Source: Neobacillus sp. FSL H8-0543 (GTDB lineage: Bacteria; Bacillota; Bacilli; Bacillales; Cytobacillaceae). From it: a stretch of DNA of 64,000 nt. The number at the start of each line of letters is the position of its first letter. Positions within the stretch are counted from its first letter, which is position 1. Below are positions 26,163 to 35,191 of the stretch, piece after piece. Under the pieces are notes generated by a model. The model was given only the letters and a program-made list of their open reading frames with translations, did not search any database and was not told where the DNA came from. Location: NCBI RefSeq assembly GCF_038592905.1, contig NZ_CP151943.1:3422501-3486500 (forward strand), read 5' to 3'. Both the position numbers and the translations under genes were made by a program.

Positions 26163-27677
26163 ATGAAGGAATCCATTCGGAACAGCCGGCGAGGTCCGGT
26201 TTATTTGTGGTGGGTGACGCTTGGCTTGATGGTTCTCTTGACCGCATGTACCGTCCGGGAATCCAAAGGGCCGGTTGGGAGCGATAACGCCGTGGGACCC
26301 GCCCCGTCCGGGAGCAGCGACTGGCAGGTTCCCGGCTTGATGGACCGGTCCGGCGCGCCGATCGAGGTGCCGACGCCGGGTCCGGCCACGGGCAGGACCC
26401 TGGACGTCACGCACTTCGGGGCAGATCCTGATCCGGACTCACTCGACGACGCAGCAGCCATCAGGAAGGCACTGGACGCGGCAAAACCAGGTGACGAGGT
26501 CATGCTGCCAGCCGGCACGTATGACCTGCGCTCCACTGACCCAACCGACGAGTCTGCGAACATCGTGTTGCGCAGTGGCGTGGATCTGCGAGGGGAGGGT
26601 CAGGAACGCACCGTGCTGCTGACCTCCTTCAACAGCGAGGATGATAGTCGAGTAATCCGCGGCTCAGGCGTCCACGATGTTATTGTCGCTGACTTTACCA
26701 TTACCTCCCATTATGAGGGTCCACTCGGTGACGATCCCGACGACGGCGACGCGGGTGGCGGCCCGATGTACGGGATCTACCTCGGAGCCCATGAAGGGCA
26801 GGCCAGCTCCCAGGTTCTGGTGGAGAATCTGGGCATCCGCAGGTTTGAGCGCCATGGGATCTCCGTAAAAGCCAGCCGTGAAGTGACCCTCTCTGGAAAC
26901 TACGTCAGTGAGGCAACTGCCGTCGGCCCCGGCGGACAGGGCTACGGCATCGCCATTGAGGGCTCAGCGGATCAGCACGACCCGGATGCCGCCAACGATT
27001 CCCGGCATAACGTTGTCATCGGCAATACCTTCGATGGCCGGCATCTGCGGCACGCCATTCTGCTGCAGTTCCCCACGCACAACAATCTCGTGGCAGAGAA
27101 CACTATCGTCGGCAGCCACCTCGACGCTATTGACATGCACGGCGAGGGTGAATACCTGAACGAGATTCGGGATAACACGGTCATCGGTGGGCAACGGGCA
27201 GGCATCGCGCTGGGCAATTCCGGAGGGTCCAAGAACAAGCACGACGCCTCAGGACCTGGAAACTGGGTGCACTCCAACGACTTGATTGGAAACCGTCAGG
27301 GAGTACTCGTTATCCTGGGAACTCCTGACACCCTCATCGAGGGCAACAGGATCACCGCCAGGGAGGATTCGAAGGGCGGCATCGAGGTCCGAAATGCTCC
27401 GGGCACGGTGTTGCACGGTAACCACATCACTGGAGGGACTGACGGGTTCTGGGCCATCCGGCTCAGTGAGGACCGCGGTGCTGACGGACGGGGCACAGGA
27501 ATCCCCTCAGGTATCAGAATCGAGGGCAACGTCATTCGACAGGCCGCCAACGGCATCAGGATCGATGCTGGGGAGAACCTTTGCATAGTCGAAAACGTTA
27601 TCGACGGCATCGACGGAGCCGAGCTGAGGGTAGTCGACGGGATCGAGGTGAGCCGGTCGGCCCAGCATTGTCCCTAA
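26163..27677 (+). CDS. Beta-helix lipoprotein of pectate-lyase fold
   Basis: A 504-residue protein with a lipoprotein signal (hydrophobic WWVTLGLMVLLTAC, lipobox Cys near residue 30). The mature part starts with a pectate-lyase-3-like segment (LDVTHFGADPDPDSLDDAAA, then IRKALDAAKPGDEVMLPAGT) and continues with a right-handed parallel beta-helix rich in N-x-I/V-x-G-N turns (for example VIGNTFDG, EGNRITA, EGNVIRQ). This fold serves polysaccharide lyases, hydrolases and epimerases; I cannot tell which. Codon use is GC-rich throughout. I start at 26163 because GGAGAAG precedes it. It follows the GH3 gene and may act on the same glycan. Confidence 0.8.
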   Translation: MKESIRNSRRGPVYLWWVTLGLMVLLTACTVRESKGPVGSDNAVGPAPSGSSDWQVPGLMDRSGAPIEVPTPGPATGRTLDVTHFGADPDPDSLDDAAAIRKALDAAKPGDEVMLPAGTYDLRSTDPTDESANIVLRSGVDLRGEGQERTVLLTSFNSEDDSRVIRGSGVHDVIVADFTITSHYEGPLGDDPDDGDAGGGPMYGIYLGAHEGQASSQVLVENLGIRRFERHGISVKASREVTLSGNYVSEATAVGPGGQGYGIAIEGSADQHDPDAANDSRHNVVIGNTFDGRHLRHAILLQFPTHNNLVAENTIVGSHLDAIDMHGEGEYLNEIRDNTVIGGQRAGIALGNSGGSKNKHDASGPGNWVHSNDLIGNRQGVLVILGTPDTLIEGNRITAREDSKGGIEVRNAPGTVLHGNHITGGTDGFWAIRLSEDRGADGRGTGIPSGIRIEGNVIRQAANGIRIDAGENLCIVENVIDGIDGAELRVVDGIEVSRSAQHCP

Positions 27678-28060
27678 TTGACAAAATGTTTAACAGCGAT
27701 GGCATCTCCTTGGCATGAATGAATACATGAAATTAAAAATAATCGATGATAATTACTTAGTATTAATTGAGTTAAAAAGTGTAAATCGTGGAAAAACTCC
27801 TGTAATGAAAGCAATAATACGAATTTCACCTTGGCTGTTACAGGTAAACTTCTCAACAAGTGAATGTAAAACGTGAGAAGTTAGATCTATAAGCGAAAGA
27901 AATTCCTTAAGCTTATTTCCCATTCAGTCAGCATGTAGCAGAAAATAAAATAAGCCGTATATTCAATTTAAAAAATTGTGATATACGGCTATTTGCCATG
28001 CGTATGTGGGTACGGTATCTTTTTATAATTCGGGCTTACTATTGATCCACGGTTTTTTAA
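27678..28060. other. Right flank of the GC-rich island
   Basis: Base composition drops to AT-rich at once after 27677. A 53-residue plus-strand frame (27715-27876, MNEYMKLKIIDDNYLVLIEL...) has no good ribosome binding site and is doubtful. A terminator-like hairpin with AAGCCGTATAT and ATATACGGCT arms lies at 27950-27993. No transposase, integrase or tRNA remnant is visible. Confidence 0.45.
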
Positions 28061-28672
28061 TTATTGAATGTTTTTTAAGTCAGTAATGATTTCATCAATG
28101 GGGAGGTTCACTCCGTCATAGCCTGTAACTATAGTTCCTTCTTGATTTACTAAAAAGAATTTTGTACCATGTGTCACTTGATTGGTTCCTTCTGGTTTTT
28201 CTGCTAATGTTTTTACGGATTTAGCAATTCTCTTGATATCTTCTGCCGAATAGCCTGTTAGTAAATCCCAATTTGATAAATTCCCTTTATAGCTTAAAGC
28301 ATACTCTTTTAACACTTCAGGTGTATCAATCAAGGGATCCACACTAAAGGAAACTAACTGGACATCAAGGCCTTGTGCGGCTAATTGATTTTGCAGTTTG
28401 ACCATATTTGCCGTCATCGGTAAACAAACTGTCTCACAGTTGGTGAAAATCATGTTCATGATCCAAACTTTCCCTTGATAATCTTCTTCGGTGATATTAA
28501 TATTGTCTTGGTTCAACGCTTCAAAGGAAGCAATCGGCCACTCATAGTCAGGAGCAAAAGTGGAAGTTTCCTTTTCTTCTATTGGTTCTTCTAAAGCTGC
28601 CGCGCCATTCGAGCACGCGCTAACTAAAAACAAACTAGCAACCAACAGTGAAAAAAAAGAATATTTTATCAT
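28061..28672 (-). CDS. SCO1/SenC-family copper-binding lipoprotein
   Basis: A 203-residue lipoprotein (lipobox VSAC, Cys20) with a thioredoxin-like fold. The CETVC motif (C79, C83) and a distal His (H168, THGTKFF) form the copper site of Sco proteins, which deliver copper to the CuA centre of cytochrome c oxidase. GGAGGAG precedes the ATG. It is the first of two Sco proteins in the window; the second is in the ba3 oxidase locus at 50750. The gene is transcribed alone next to the GC-rich island. Confidence 0.88.
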   Translation of the reverse strand: MIKYSFFSLLVASLFLVSACSNGAAALEEPIEEKETSTFAPDYEWPIASFEALNQDNINITEEDYQGKVWIMNMIFTNCETVCLPMTANMVKLQNQLAAQGLDVQLVSFSVDPLIDTPEVLKEYALSYKGNLSNWDLLTGYSAEDIKRIAKSVKTLAEKPEGTNQVTHGTKFFLVNQEGTIVTGYDGVNLPIDEIITDLKNIQ

Positions 28673-28987
28673 ATTAAGACTCCTCCATTGTAAGTATATG
28701 AAAAGTATAATTCATATTGAGTTGTGAAGAAGTGGAGGATATCACTAAACAGGCTGCTGACCAAATCAATGTTTCATTTGAAAAATGCTATCGCAAATAG
28801 GCCTCAATGATTTGAGGAACAGGTGAAAACGTGTTTCACTGGGATAAACAAACTAACAATACTAGCCATATTGATTCGAATAGGAAGCGCAATAAGGCAA
28901 TCTATTTTTCGCATGGGAAAGGTATTTCTTTTTTTCATATTCAACAATATAATATGTTTTATCAAATAATAAATTGGAGATTACATC
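28673..28987. other. Region without a clear gene
   Basis: A frame ending near 28800 (EDITKQAADQINVSFEKCYRK) has no start or ribosome binding site and may be a remnant. An 83-residue frame at 28831 runs through the start of the next gene in another phase and is probably chance. Confidence 0.35.
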
Positions 28988-29485
28988 ATGATACCAAACT
29001 TCATTCTAAATGCATTAGTTGTGTTTCTTTTAATATGGATTGTATTTTTATTGAAAGAAAAGCACAAGAACCCAGAAAATAACCAAGTGATAGGAAGAAC
29101 AGAAAATAATGTAATTAGTGATAGACAAAAGTATAGCTCAGTTTTAGAAGGTCCGAAAAATAGCCACGTTGTAGACAGACCAGAAAACAAGATACTAATA
29201 GATAATATTCTCAATAATGATACAGAAGGCGTTAAGAGAAGTTTTGAAAGCTATCGAGCAGCTCCTCATTCGAAATCTCAATTTGGTGAGTCTGCATTAG
29301 AATTAGCAATCCAAAAGGATAATAAATATATAGTGGCTTATTTAATTAAGTATGGAGCCATACCAAATGCACTAGAAAGGGAAGTAGCCTTTAAAATTGG
29401 GAATAATGAGATAATTGAAATGCTAGAGACAGGTAACCATTTAAGATTAATTAGAGAGTATGAGTTTTTTAAGAAAACTAAATGA
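28988..29485 (+). CDS. Membrane-anchored ankyrin-like protein
   Basis: A 165-residue protein with an N-terminal membrane anchor (NALVVFLLIWIVFLLKEK, about residues 8-25), a polar linker, and a C-terminal helical part. The segment GESALELAIQKDNKYIVAYL followed by IKYGA reads like an ankyrin repeat. The start at 28988 has a GGAG site nine bases upstream. Ankyrin modules bind proteins; the partner is unknown. A weak terminator follows. Confidence 0.6.
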   Translation: MIPNFILNALVVFLLIWIVFLLKEKHKNPENNQVIGRTENNVISDRQKYSSVLEGPKNSHVVDRPENKILIDNILNNDTEGVKRSFESYRAAPHSKSQFGESALELAIQKDNKYIVAYLIKYGAIPNALEREVAFKIGNNEIIEMLETGNHLRLIREYEFFKKTK

Positions 29486-29492
29486 GTGTTTA

Positions 29493-29525
29493 TCAAGCAC
29501 GCCAATTTTAGGGTGCTTTTTATTT
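29493..29525 (+). terminator. Terminator after the ankyrin-like gene
   Basis: AAGCAC and GTGCTT arms, then TTTATTTT. Confidence 0.55.
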
Positions 29526-29762
29526 TGCAAGGAGGAAGGTGTTAATAATAATCATTTGGTTGAATAGCCATTTTCAGCATCGTCACTTAAACAAGTTGAC
29601 CAGGATGAATCGATTCATTTCCTACGTCCTTATCTCTTTAAAATAAAAATTTATAGAAATAGTCATTAGTCCTTCATTTATTATCTATAAAAAGTTATTG
29701 TTTTTATATAAAAAGCTATATAATCTATTAATATAGAATGCAATTTGGAAAGGAATTTTTTA

Positions 29763-30419
29763 ATGAACATTATTCTTCAACAGTACATTCCAGTGGCGGA
29801 GGTGATAGCCAAAACTTTTGGACACGATTGTGAAGTTGTCTTGCATGATTTAACCGTTCCACAAAGCTCAGTGGTTTATACGATCAACAACCATGTAACC
29901 GGCAGGCAAGTAGGACAAAGTTTTGATCATCTAGTTACTGAAGTATTGCTTTCTCATAACTTTACGAATGATTTTTCAGCAAATTATTATTTTCATTCAG
30001 ACGATGGAAGATTAATAAAATCTTCTACCTTGTTAATTAGAGATCAGGAAAAAAAGGTATTAGGGGCACTCTGTATCAATATTGATACGACTAGAATTAC
30101 TGAAAATATCAACTGGTTAACTAGTTTAATTCCCGATCACCCAACACATCTTCCCAATTCCATTTATAAACAGGAAGATACGAATACAATGGAGCATATA
30201 CAGGAGATTGCCAATGAATTAATTGAAAGAATTATTGGTAATAAACCGGTAGAAAAACTGAGACGAGATGAAAAAGTCGAGATGATTCGATTTATGGAGC
30301 AAAAGGGGATTTTCCTCATCCGTGGCACAATTGAGACAGTAGCTGAAAAATTGAACATTTCCAAAGTGACCGTATACAGTTATATTGATGAAATTAAAGG
30401 TAAAAACAACAAGGGATAG
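29763..30419 (+). CDS. YheO/DauR-like PAS-HTH transcriptional regulator
   Basis: A 218-residue regulator. The N-terminal YheO-like PAS domain (about 5-115) starts with the typical FGHDCEVVLHDLT and contains LIRDQEKKVLGALCINID. A C-terminal helix-turn-helix (about 160-215) ends GTIETVAEKLNISKVTVYSY. DauR of Pseudomonas, in this family, represses D-arginine catabolic genes. I start at 29763 because AAAGGA lies eight bases upstream. The gene precedes ridA and two PLP enzymes in the same direction and probably senses a metabolite of their pathway. Confidence 0.82.
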   Translation: MNIILQQYIPVAEVIAKTFGHDCEVVLHDLTVPQSSVVYTINNHVTGRQVGQSFDHLVTEVLLSHNFTNDFSANYYFHSDDGRLIKSSTLLIRDQEKKVLGALCINIDTTRITENINWLTSLIPDHPTHLPNSIYKQEDTNTMEHIQEIANELIERIIGNKPVEKLRRDEKVEMIRFMEQKGIFLIRGTIETVAEKLNISKVTVYSYIDEIKGKNNKG

Positions 30420-30505
30420 GAAACAAGTTTCGATTATTTTTTTTACACTTCGCATATAATTTTTTATATGAAATATAAAATATATTCTAAAGAGGAGGCA
30501 TTGTT

Positions 30506-30898
30506 ATGAAATTCATATCAATTAATGGTGCAAAACCAAACCCTGGTCATTATTCTGCCGCAACACAAAAAGGTAACTTACTTTTCATTTCGGGACAGCT
30601 TCCAGTTGATCCTTTTACAGGTGTGGGAATCAGTGGAGATATAACTGCTGAAACAAAACAAGTATTGGCGAATGTAGACCGTATTTTAGAAGCGGCAGGT
30701 GCAAAAAAAAAGGATATCATGAAGGTCACCATTTATATTTCAGATATTTCCTTATGGGATACCGTCAATTCATTATATAAACAGTATTTTGGTGATCATA
30801 AGCCAGCCCGTGCAGTCGTTCCTACGAATCAACTACATTATGGATATTCAATTGAAATTGAGGCAATTGCATATATTGACGAAGAAAAGGAAGATTGA
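30506..30898 (+). CDS. RidA-family enamine/imine deaminase
   Basis: A 130-residue RidA (YjgF/YER057c/UK114) protein. The conserved Arg (R102 in KPARAVVPTNQL) that holds the substrate carboxylate and Glu120 (IEIEAIAYI) are present, so it should hydrolyse 2-aminoacrylate-type intermediates released by PLP dehydratases. GAGGAGGC precedes the ATG. The next gene starts only two bases after its stop codon, so the two are surely cotranscribed. Confidence 0.88.
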   Translation: MKFISINGAKPNPGHYSAATQKGNLLFISGQLPVDPFTGVGISGDITAETKQVLANVDRILEAAGAKKKDIMKVTIYISDISLWDTVNSLYKQYFGDHKPARAVVPTNQLHYGYSIEIEAIAYIDEEKED

Positions 30899-30900
30899 TA

Positions 30901-32007
30901 ATGAACTATATTTGCTATGACTGTAGCTCAAGATATTCATTGGAGAGTAATAAATGGAAATGTGATTGCGGAGGACTGCTGAACCTTGAGTACGAAAAAA
31001 AGCCCGTTGATTTTACTAAAACCTCCTTGTCAAGAGATCATTCTCTCTGGAAATATATCGATGCACTCCCATTCGAAAAGGAAGATGTCTGGCAGGAGAT
31101 TACCTTAGGGGAAGGCGATACTCCACTTATCAAAATATCTGAGAATGTCTTTGCAAAAGCTGAATATTATATGCCGACTCTATCATTTAAAGACCGAGGA
31201 GCGGTACTACTCATTGCGATAGCGAAAAAACTTGGAGTTGAAAGAGTTATAGCAGACAGTAGCGGGAATGCTGGTACAGCCATTGCTGCCTATGGAGCAA
31301 GGGCAGGAATCCAATGTGATATTTTCGTTCCTGATTCTACCTCAAGTAAGAAAATTAAACAAATTGAAGCACATGGCGCGATCATTCATAAGGTTCCTGG
31401 AACGAGAGAGGATACAGCAAGGGCGGCAATTGCCATGGTAGAAAACACTCAATCCTTTTATGCAAGCCATATTTATAACCCTATCTTTTGGGAAGGCACG
31501 AAAACATATGTTTATGAGGTTTTTGAACAGATGAATGGAAAAATGCCTGATGTATTCATTATTCCAGTCGGAAATGGAACATTGTTAATGGGAGCCTATA
31601 TTGCCTTTCAAGAGTTAATGGAAAATGGACAGATCATTAAGATGCCTAAAATTCTTGCTGTACAGGCTGAAAACTGTGCACCTATTGTGAAATCCTTTAC
31701 GGAAGGAAAATATACGGTGGAGCCTGTGGAGGGTTCCGGGACCTTGGCGGAAGGTATTGCCATTGCAGCACCGGCAAGAGGAACAGAAATCCTAGAAGCT
31801 ATTCGGGCAACTGGCGGTGATATAATCGGCGTAACGGAGAAAAGTATTGTATTAGCGAGAAAAGAGCTTGCATTAAAGGGAATATATGTTGAAATCACAT
31901 CAGCTGCTAATTACGCCGCATATTTACAATATGTAGAGAAATACCCAGAATTGAACAACCAACAAGTAGTATTTCCTCTATGTGGAGCTGGTCTAAAGAG
32001 TAACTAG
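30901..32007 (+). CDS. Threonine-synthase-like PLP (fold type II) enzyme
   Basis: A 368-residue PLP enzyme of fold type II. An N-terminal zinc ribbon (C5, C8, C21, C23) like that of threonine synthases precedes the catalytic part. The PLP lysine is K97 (LSFKDRG), and the phosphate-binding loop is SSGNAGTAIAAYGA. Annotation as threonine synthase would be automatic, but the neighbours (RidA, D-threonine-aldolase-like enzyme, DauR-like regulator) argue for a dehydratase or lyase that makes an enamine for RidA. I start at 30901 because AAAGGAAG lies just upstream. Confidence 0.8.
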   Translation: MNYICYDCSSRYSLESNKWKCDCGGLLNLEYEKKPVDFTKTSLSRDHSLWKYIDALPFEKEDVWQEITLGEGDTPLIKISENVFAKAEYYMPTLSFKDRGAVLLIAIAKKLGVERVIADSSGNAGTAIAAYGARAGIQCDIFVPDSTSSKKIKQIEAHGAIIHKVPGTREDTARAAIAMVENTQSFYASHIYNPIFWEGTKTYVYEVFEQMNGKMPDVFIIPVGNGTLLMGAYIAFQELMENGQIIKMPKILAVQAENCAPIVKSFTEGKYTVEPVEGSGTLAEGIAIAAPARGTEILEAIRATGGDIIGVTEKSIVLARKELALKGIYVEITSAANYAAYLQYVEKYPELNNQQVVFPLCGAGLKSN

Positions 32008-32084
32008 GATATTAATAAAAGTGCAGGAAATCAAATAACAAGAATAGATGCTTGGTTATTTTAATTATTGAGGAGTGAATCATA

Positions 32085-33191
32085 ATGAAAGTGAAAGAAT
32101 TAGATACACCGAGCTTATTAATTAATCGTGAAATAATGATGGATAATATTCATAGGATGCAATTATATGCTGATAAATATAGCGTTCATCTACGTCCACA
32201 TACGAAAACGCATAAGATGCCTGCCTTAGCCAAATTACAGTTAGCTGCAGGTGCAAAAGGAATTACTGTAGCAAAAGTTGGCGAAGCAGAAGTAATGGCT
32301 GAAAACGGATTAAACGATATATTTATTGCAAACGAAATAGTAGGCGAAGTCAAACTAAACCGTATAAAGAAGTTAGCGGAAACAATTGATATTTCCTTTG
32401 GCGTTGACAGTATCGAACAATGCAAAATGATCGAAGCTGTATTTAGTGATAGTCAAAAGCCGGCTCAAGTTCTTATCGAAATTGAAGTGGGTGAAAACCG
32501 TTCTGGTGTTATAGAAGAAAGTGATTATATTTCTTTGGTAGATTATATAAAAAATTGCTCACATGTGAATTTAAAAGGGATTTTCTCCCACGATGGTCAT
32601 ACATACAAAGCAAAGGACCTTGAGGATTGCCGGCGCCTATACAATGAGGCGCAAAAACGTACACTTCGCTTTGCACAGCTTGCTGAGGAACGGGGCTGCA
32701 AACTTGAAACAGTTAGCATCGGCTCTACACCACCGCTACTGCATGATTTTGGAGTGATGGAGGGAATTACCGAACTTCGTGTCGGAACCTATATCCTCAT
32801 GGATGTATCTCAAGGTAATGCGATTGGTTCATATTCTAGCTGTGCAGCTAGTGTCCTAACGACAGTCATAAGCAAACCAACAAAGGAACGAGTCATTACC
32901 GATGTTGGAGCAAAAGGGCTAACCATGCAAACGCGCAGTGAAGGGATTTGTGCAACGACTGGAATAGGCTATATCAAAAATTCCGACCGTGTTTATATTG
33001 ACCAAGTCTTTGATGAGCATGCAATTATATATAATGAAAGATTTAGAGATCAAGTTGTTATTGGTGAAAGGCTGGAAATCATTCCAAATCATATATGCCC
33101 AGTCTGCAATCTATATGATTACGCCTACCTTGTTTCTGGGGATGAAGTGGTAGAAGAAATTCCAATCTTATGTAGAGGGAAGCTACAGTAA
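32085..33191 (+). CDS. D-threonine aldolase / D-serine dehydratase-like PLP enzyme
   Basis: A 368-residue fold type III (alanine-racemase-like) enzyme. PHTKTHKMP holds the PLP lysine (K41). The C-terminal metal site H336-x-C338 (PNHICPVCN) is the His-x-Cys form typical of eukaryote-type D-serine dehydratase and 3-hydroxy-D-aspartate enzymes; D-threonine aldolases usually have His-x-Asp. It acts on a D-beta-hydroxy amino acid. GAGGAGTG precedes the ATG, 77 bp after the threonine-synthase-like gene. Together the set looks like a catabolic operon. Confidence 0.83.
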   Translation: MKVKELDTPSLLINREIMMDNIHRMQLYADKYSVHLRPHTKTHKMPALAKLQLAAGAKGITVAKVGEAEVMAENGLNDIFIANEIVGEVKLNRIKKLAETIDISFGVDSIEQCKMIEAVFSDSQKPAQVLIEIEVGENRSGVIEESDYISLVDYIKNCSHVNLKGIFSHDGHTYKAKDLEDCRRLYNEAQKRTLRFAQLAEERGCKLETVSIGSTPPLLHDFGVMEGITELRVGTYILMDVSQGNAIGSYSSCAASVLTTVISKPTKERVITDVGAKGLTMQTRSEGICATTGIGYIKNSDRVYIDQVFDEHAIIYNERFRDQVVIGERLEIIPNHICPVCNLYDYAYLVSGDEVVEEIPILCRGKLQ

Positions 33192-33267
33192 CCAAAATAA
33201 TAAAATGGATAAAAAGGCCAGTTTTTATTTATGAATTAGAAAAAATCGAATAATTTAAACTTAACAG

Positions 33268-33322
33268 CATCAATGTGTTGCCACATACACTCTGCACATG
33301 TGGAGTGTGTGGCTTACTTTTA
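33268..33322 (+). terminator. Terminator of the amino-acid operon
   Basis: GCCACATACACTC and GAGTGTGTGGC arms around a ten-base loop, then TTACTTTTATT. A second small hairpin (GTTC and GAAC arms) follows at 33332-33363. Confidence 0.75.
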
Positions 33323-33429
33323 TTAAAATAGTCAGTTCCTCAATGGATAGAACTGCCTTTTTGTTTATAATTTGATACTATAGTCCATTTTTTCAAATTT
33401 TCCCTTCAGTTCCTGACCAAGTGGATATT

Positions 33430-33866
33430 TCAATTCATCCTGTGAAGTAGCTGTTGTAAATAATGAACATGCTCTCTATCTTTATCTAATATTTCTTCGA
33501 TTAATTGCCGGCATTCATGATCTAAATCCCTCTCACGATTTCTTCCGACCCTCTAATCCCATAATAACCCTCACCCCTTATTGCACTCTCCATAATTCCA
33601 ACCGTGGTTTCAGGAATCTTAAATTGACTAAAAAAACCTTGGACTGATCCAATCAAGCCTTCATCATCAGCTGGTATTCCTCCCAGATTTTGAATCCTTT
33701 CCGCAACTTTTAAGGCGTGGTTTTTATGTTCTTGTTGAATCCTTTGAAATTCCCTCTTTACGTCTGGGTTTGGTAATTTTTGAATAAGGTGTTCATATGC
33801 ATGAATCCCCATATATTGTCCCTTTAAAAATTGATTTAATGTTTTTACTACATTATTATCTACCAT
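33430..33866 (-). pseudogene. Frameshifted ferritin-like (DUF2383-type) protein gene
   Basis: From 33866 (AAGGAGTGG upstream) a frame encodes a four-helix-bundle-like protein (NQFLKGQYMGIHAYEHLIQK, QQEHKNHALKVAERI) but stops at 33522. The missing last helix continues in another frame to a stop at 33430 (DLDHECRQLIEEILDKD, then REHVHYLQQLLHRMN), so a one- or two-base indel near 33535 broke the gene. Intact members are about 145 residues and may bind a di-metal centre. It could also be a sequencing error. The family name is from pattern only. Confidence 0.65.
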
Positions 33867-33928
33867 AATGAACCACTCCTTCATTTAAATAATCTTTTTT
33901 AAAAATCCAGTCAATGAATTTTTTCCAG

Positions 33929-33954
33929 GTTATTTACCATGCTTTAGTGGAAAA
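33929..33954 (+). promoter_or_regulatory. Weak candidate sigma-B promoter for ydaG
   Basis: GTTATT and GGAAAA separated by 14 bases resemble the sigma-B pattern GTTTAA-N12-15-GGGTAT. The B. subtilis orthologue is sigma-B dependent; the match here is poor. Confidence 0.25.
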
Positions 33955-33987
33955 TAAAAGAGAGACCAATCCCTAGGAGGAAAATAA

Positions 33988-34416
33988 ATGAGTAATCAAG
34001 ATTTAAAAGAAAAGGTTATTAATATCATCTCTAATCACAGAACAGGCACATTAGCATCGGTTGAAAATAATAAGCCTCATTCACGTTATATGACGTTTTA
34101 CAATGAGGGCATAACATTATATACACCAACGAAAAGGGACACGGAAAAGATTGACGAAATTAAAAATAATCCTTACGTTTCGGTATTGCTAGGTTATGAA
34201 GATAAAGGACAAAGTGATGCCTTTGTTGAAATTTTAGGCACTTCTTCTATTAATGATACACAATCTTTGAAGGATCGATTCTGGGAGGAATCGTTTAATA
34301 AATGGTTTGATGGTCCGAATGATTCGAACTATGTATTTCTTGAAATACAACCTGAAACGGTCCGAATCTTAAACCTAAACGGTGAACCACCACAGGAATT
34401 TTCGTTGAAACGCTAG
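33988..34416 (+). CDS. ydaG: General stress protein 26 (YdaG), PNPOx-like
   Basis: A 142-residue single-domain flavin-binding split-barrel protein close to B. subtilis YdaG in length and pattern (HRTGTLASVENNKPHSRYMT, then LYTPTKRDTEKIDEIKNNPY). It binds FMN or F420-like cofactors in family members; its physiological reaction is not known. AGGAGGAAAAT precedes the ATG. In B. subtilis it belongs to the sigma-B general stress regulon; a weak candidate promoter lies 35-60 bases upstream. Confidence 0.85.
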   Translation: MSNQDLKEKVINIISNHRTGTLASVENNKPHSRYMTFYNEGITLYTPTKRDTEKIDEIKNNPYVSVLLGYEDKGQSDAFVEILGTSSINDTQSLKDRFWEESFNKWFDGPNDSNYVFLEIQPETVRILNLNGEPPQEFSLKR

Positions 34417-34442
34417 TCAGAATTAGTAAATTACATCATAGA

Positions 34443-34482
34443 TGGATCTTCGAATCATATTAATTGAAACGAAGATCCATCA
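34443..34482 (+). terminator. Hairpin after ydaG
   Basis: GATGGATCTTCG and CGAAGATCCATC form a perfect 12-bp stem, but no T run follows, so termination strength is uncertain. Confidence 0.5.
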
Positions 34483-34559
34483 ATGATTTCCACATCCTCC
34501 CTCGCTTTAATCTCTGCAATAAATTAAGCAGGGCTTCGTCTATACTTTTCGCTTCATTA

Positions 34560-34965
34560 CATTCTTTACTTTTGCTTATGGGTTTATTCATTATTGACGG
34601 CAGTCAAATTAATCAAGAAAATTCGATGGTTCTTTTAGGTGAAAAGGTTAAAGAAATAAACATAGCCAAATCAAGTGGAGTTGGTGACATGTATTAAGAA
34701 ATCATCCTTTCCATCAATGATAGACAATCAAACAAAGTGTTTGAGAAAGCGGTAAAAACTGCAATTATACAAAAATCGGATGTGAATAAAGCGAAACCTG
34801 ATTATGATGTAATGGTAGAATATTAAGTGGGATTTCCTACTCATGCGATCCATTTATGATTAGGAGAGGGAAACGAAAAAAGTATCTTTTATATATGGTT
34901 TGAGAAGGAGTTACGTATCTAACATCTTCTAAAACGACAAATCAAATAAGGAAATTAATACTCTC
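34560..34965 (+). pseudogene. Decayed lipoprotein-like gene
   Basis: A protein-like reading can be followed across several breaks: a hydrophobic stretch, then SQINQENSMVLLGEKVKEIN, a TAA at 34695, then SINDRQSNKVFEKAVKTAII followed by QKSDVN, a TAA near 34826, PTHAIHL, a TGA, and after a frame change EGVTYLTSSKTTNQIRKLI. Three nonsense codons and a frameshift mean it is dead. The C-terminal pattern recalls small uncharacterised Bacillus lipoproteins; I cannot name the family. A short in-frame-stopped remnant (YYFDNLEGEAKLEV) follows near 35055-35135. Confidence 0.5.
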
Positions 34966-35191
34966 GGTACATATAAAATTATCCTATACTATATATTACT
35001 AACTTTTTGGCATAAAATAAGGGGGATAGGCAGATGGAACGTACCATTTAATATTACTTTGACAACTTAGAAGGCGAGGCTAAATTAGAGGTAGATAGTA
35101 AATATCGAAGGAAATACATATCAGCATGGGAATAATGAAATTAATAATTGAGGATTGCTTTGTGAACAGTCACTATTTTGGAGGTTTTAAG

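Noticed and set aside
23555..27610. Many long frames on the minus strand opposite the GH3 and beta-helix genes
   Set aside because: They are antisense by-products of GC-rich codon use. The plus-strand genes have clear domains, signal peptides and ribosome binding sites.
27715..27876. 53-codon frame just right of the GC-rich island
   Set aside because: No proper ribosome binding site and no recognisable pattern; only mentioned as part of the flank.
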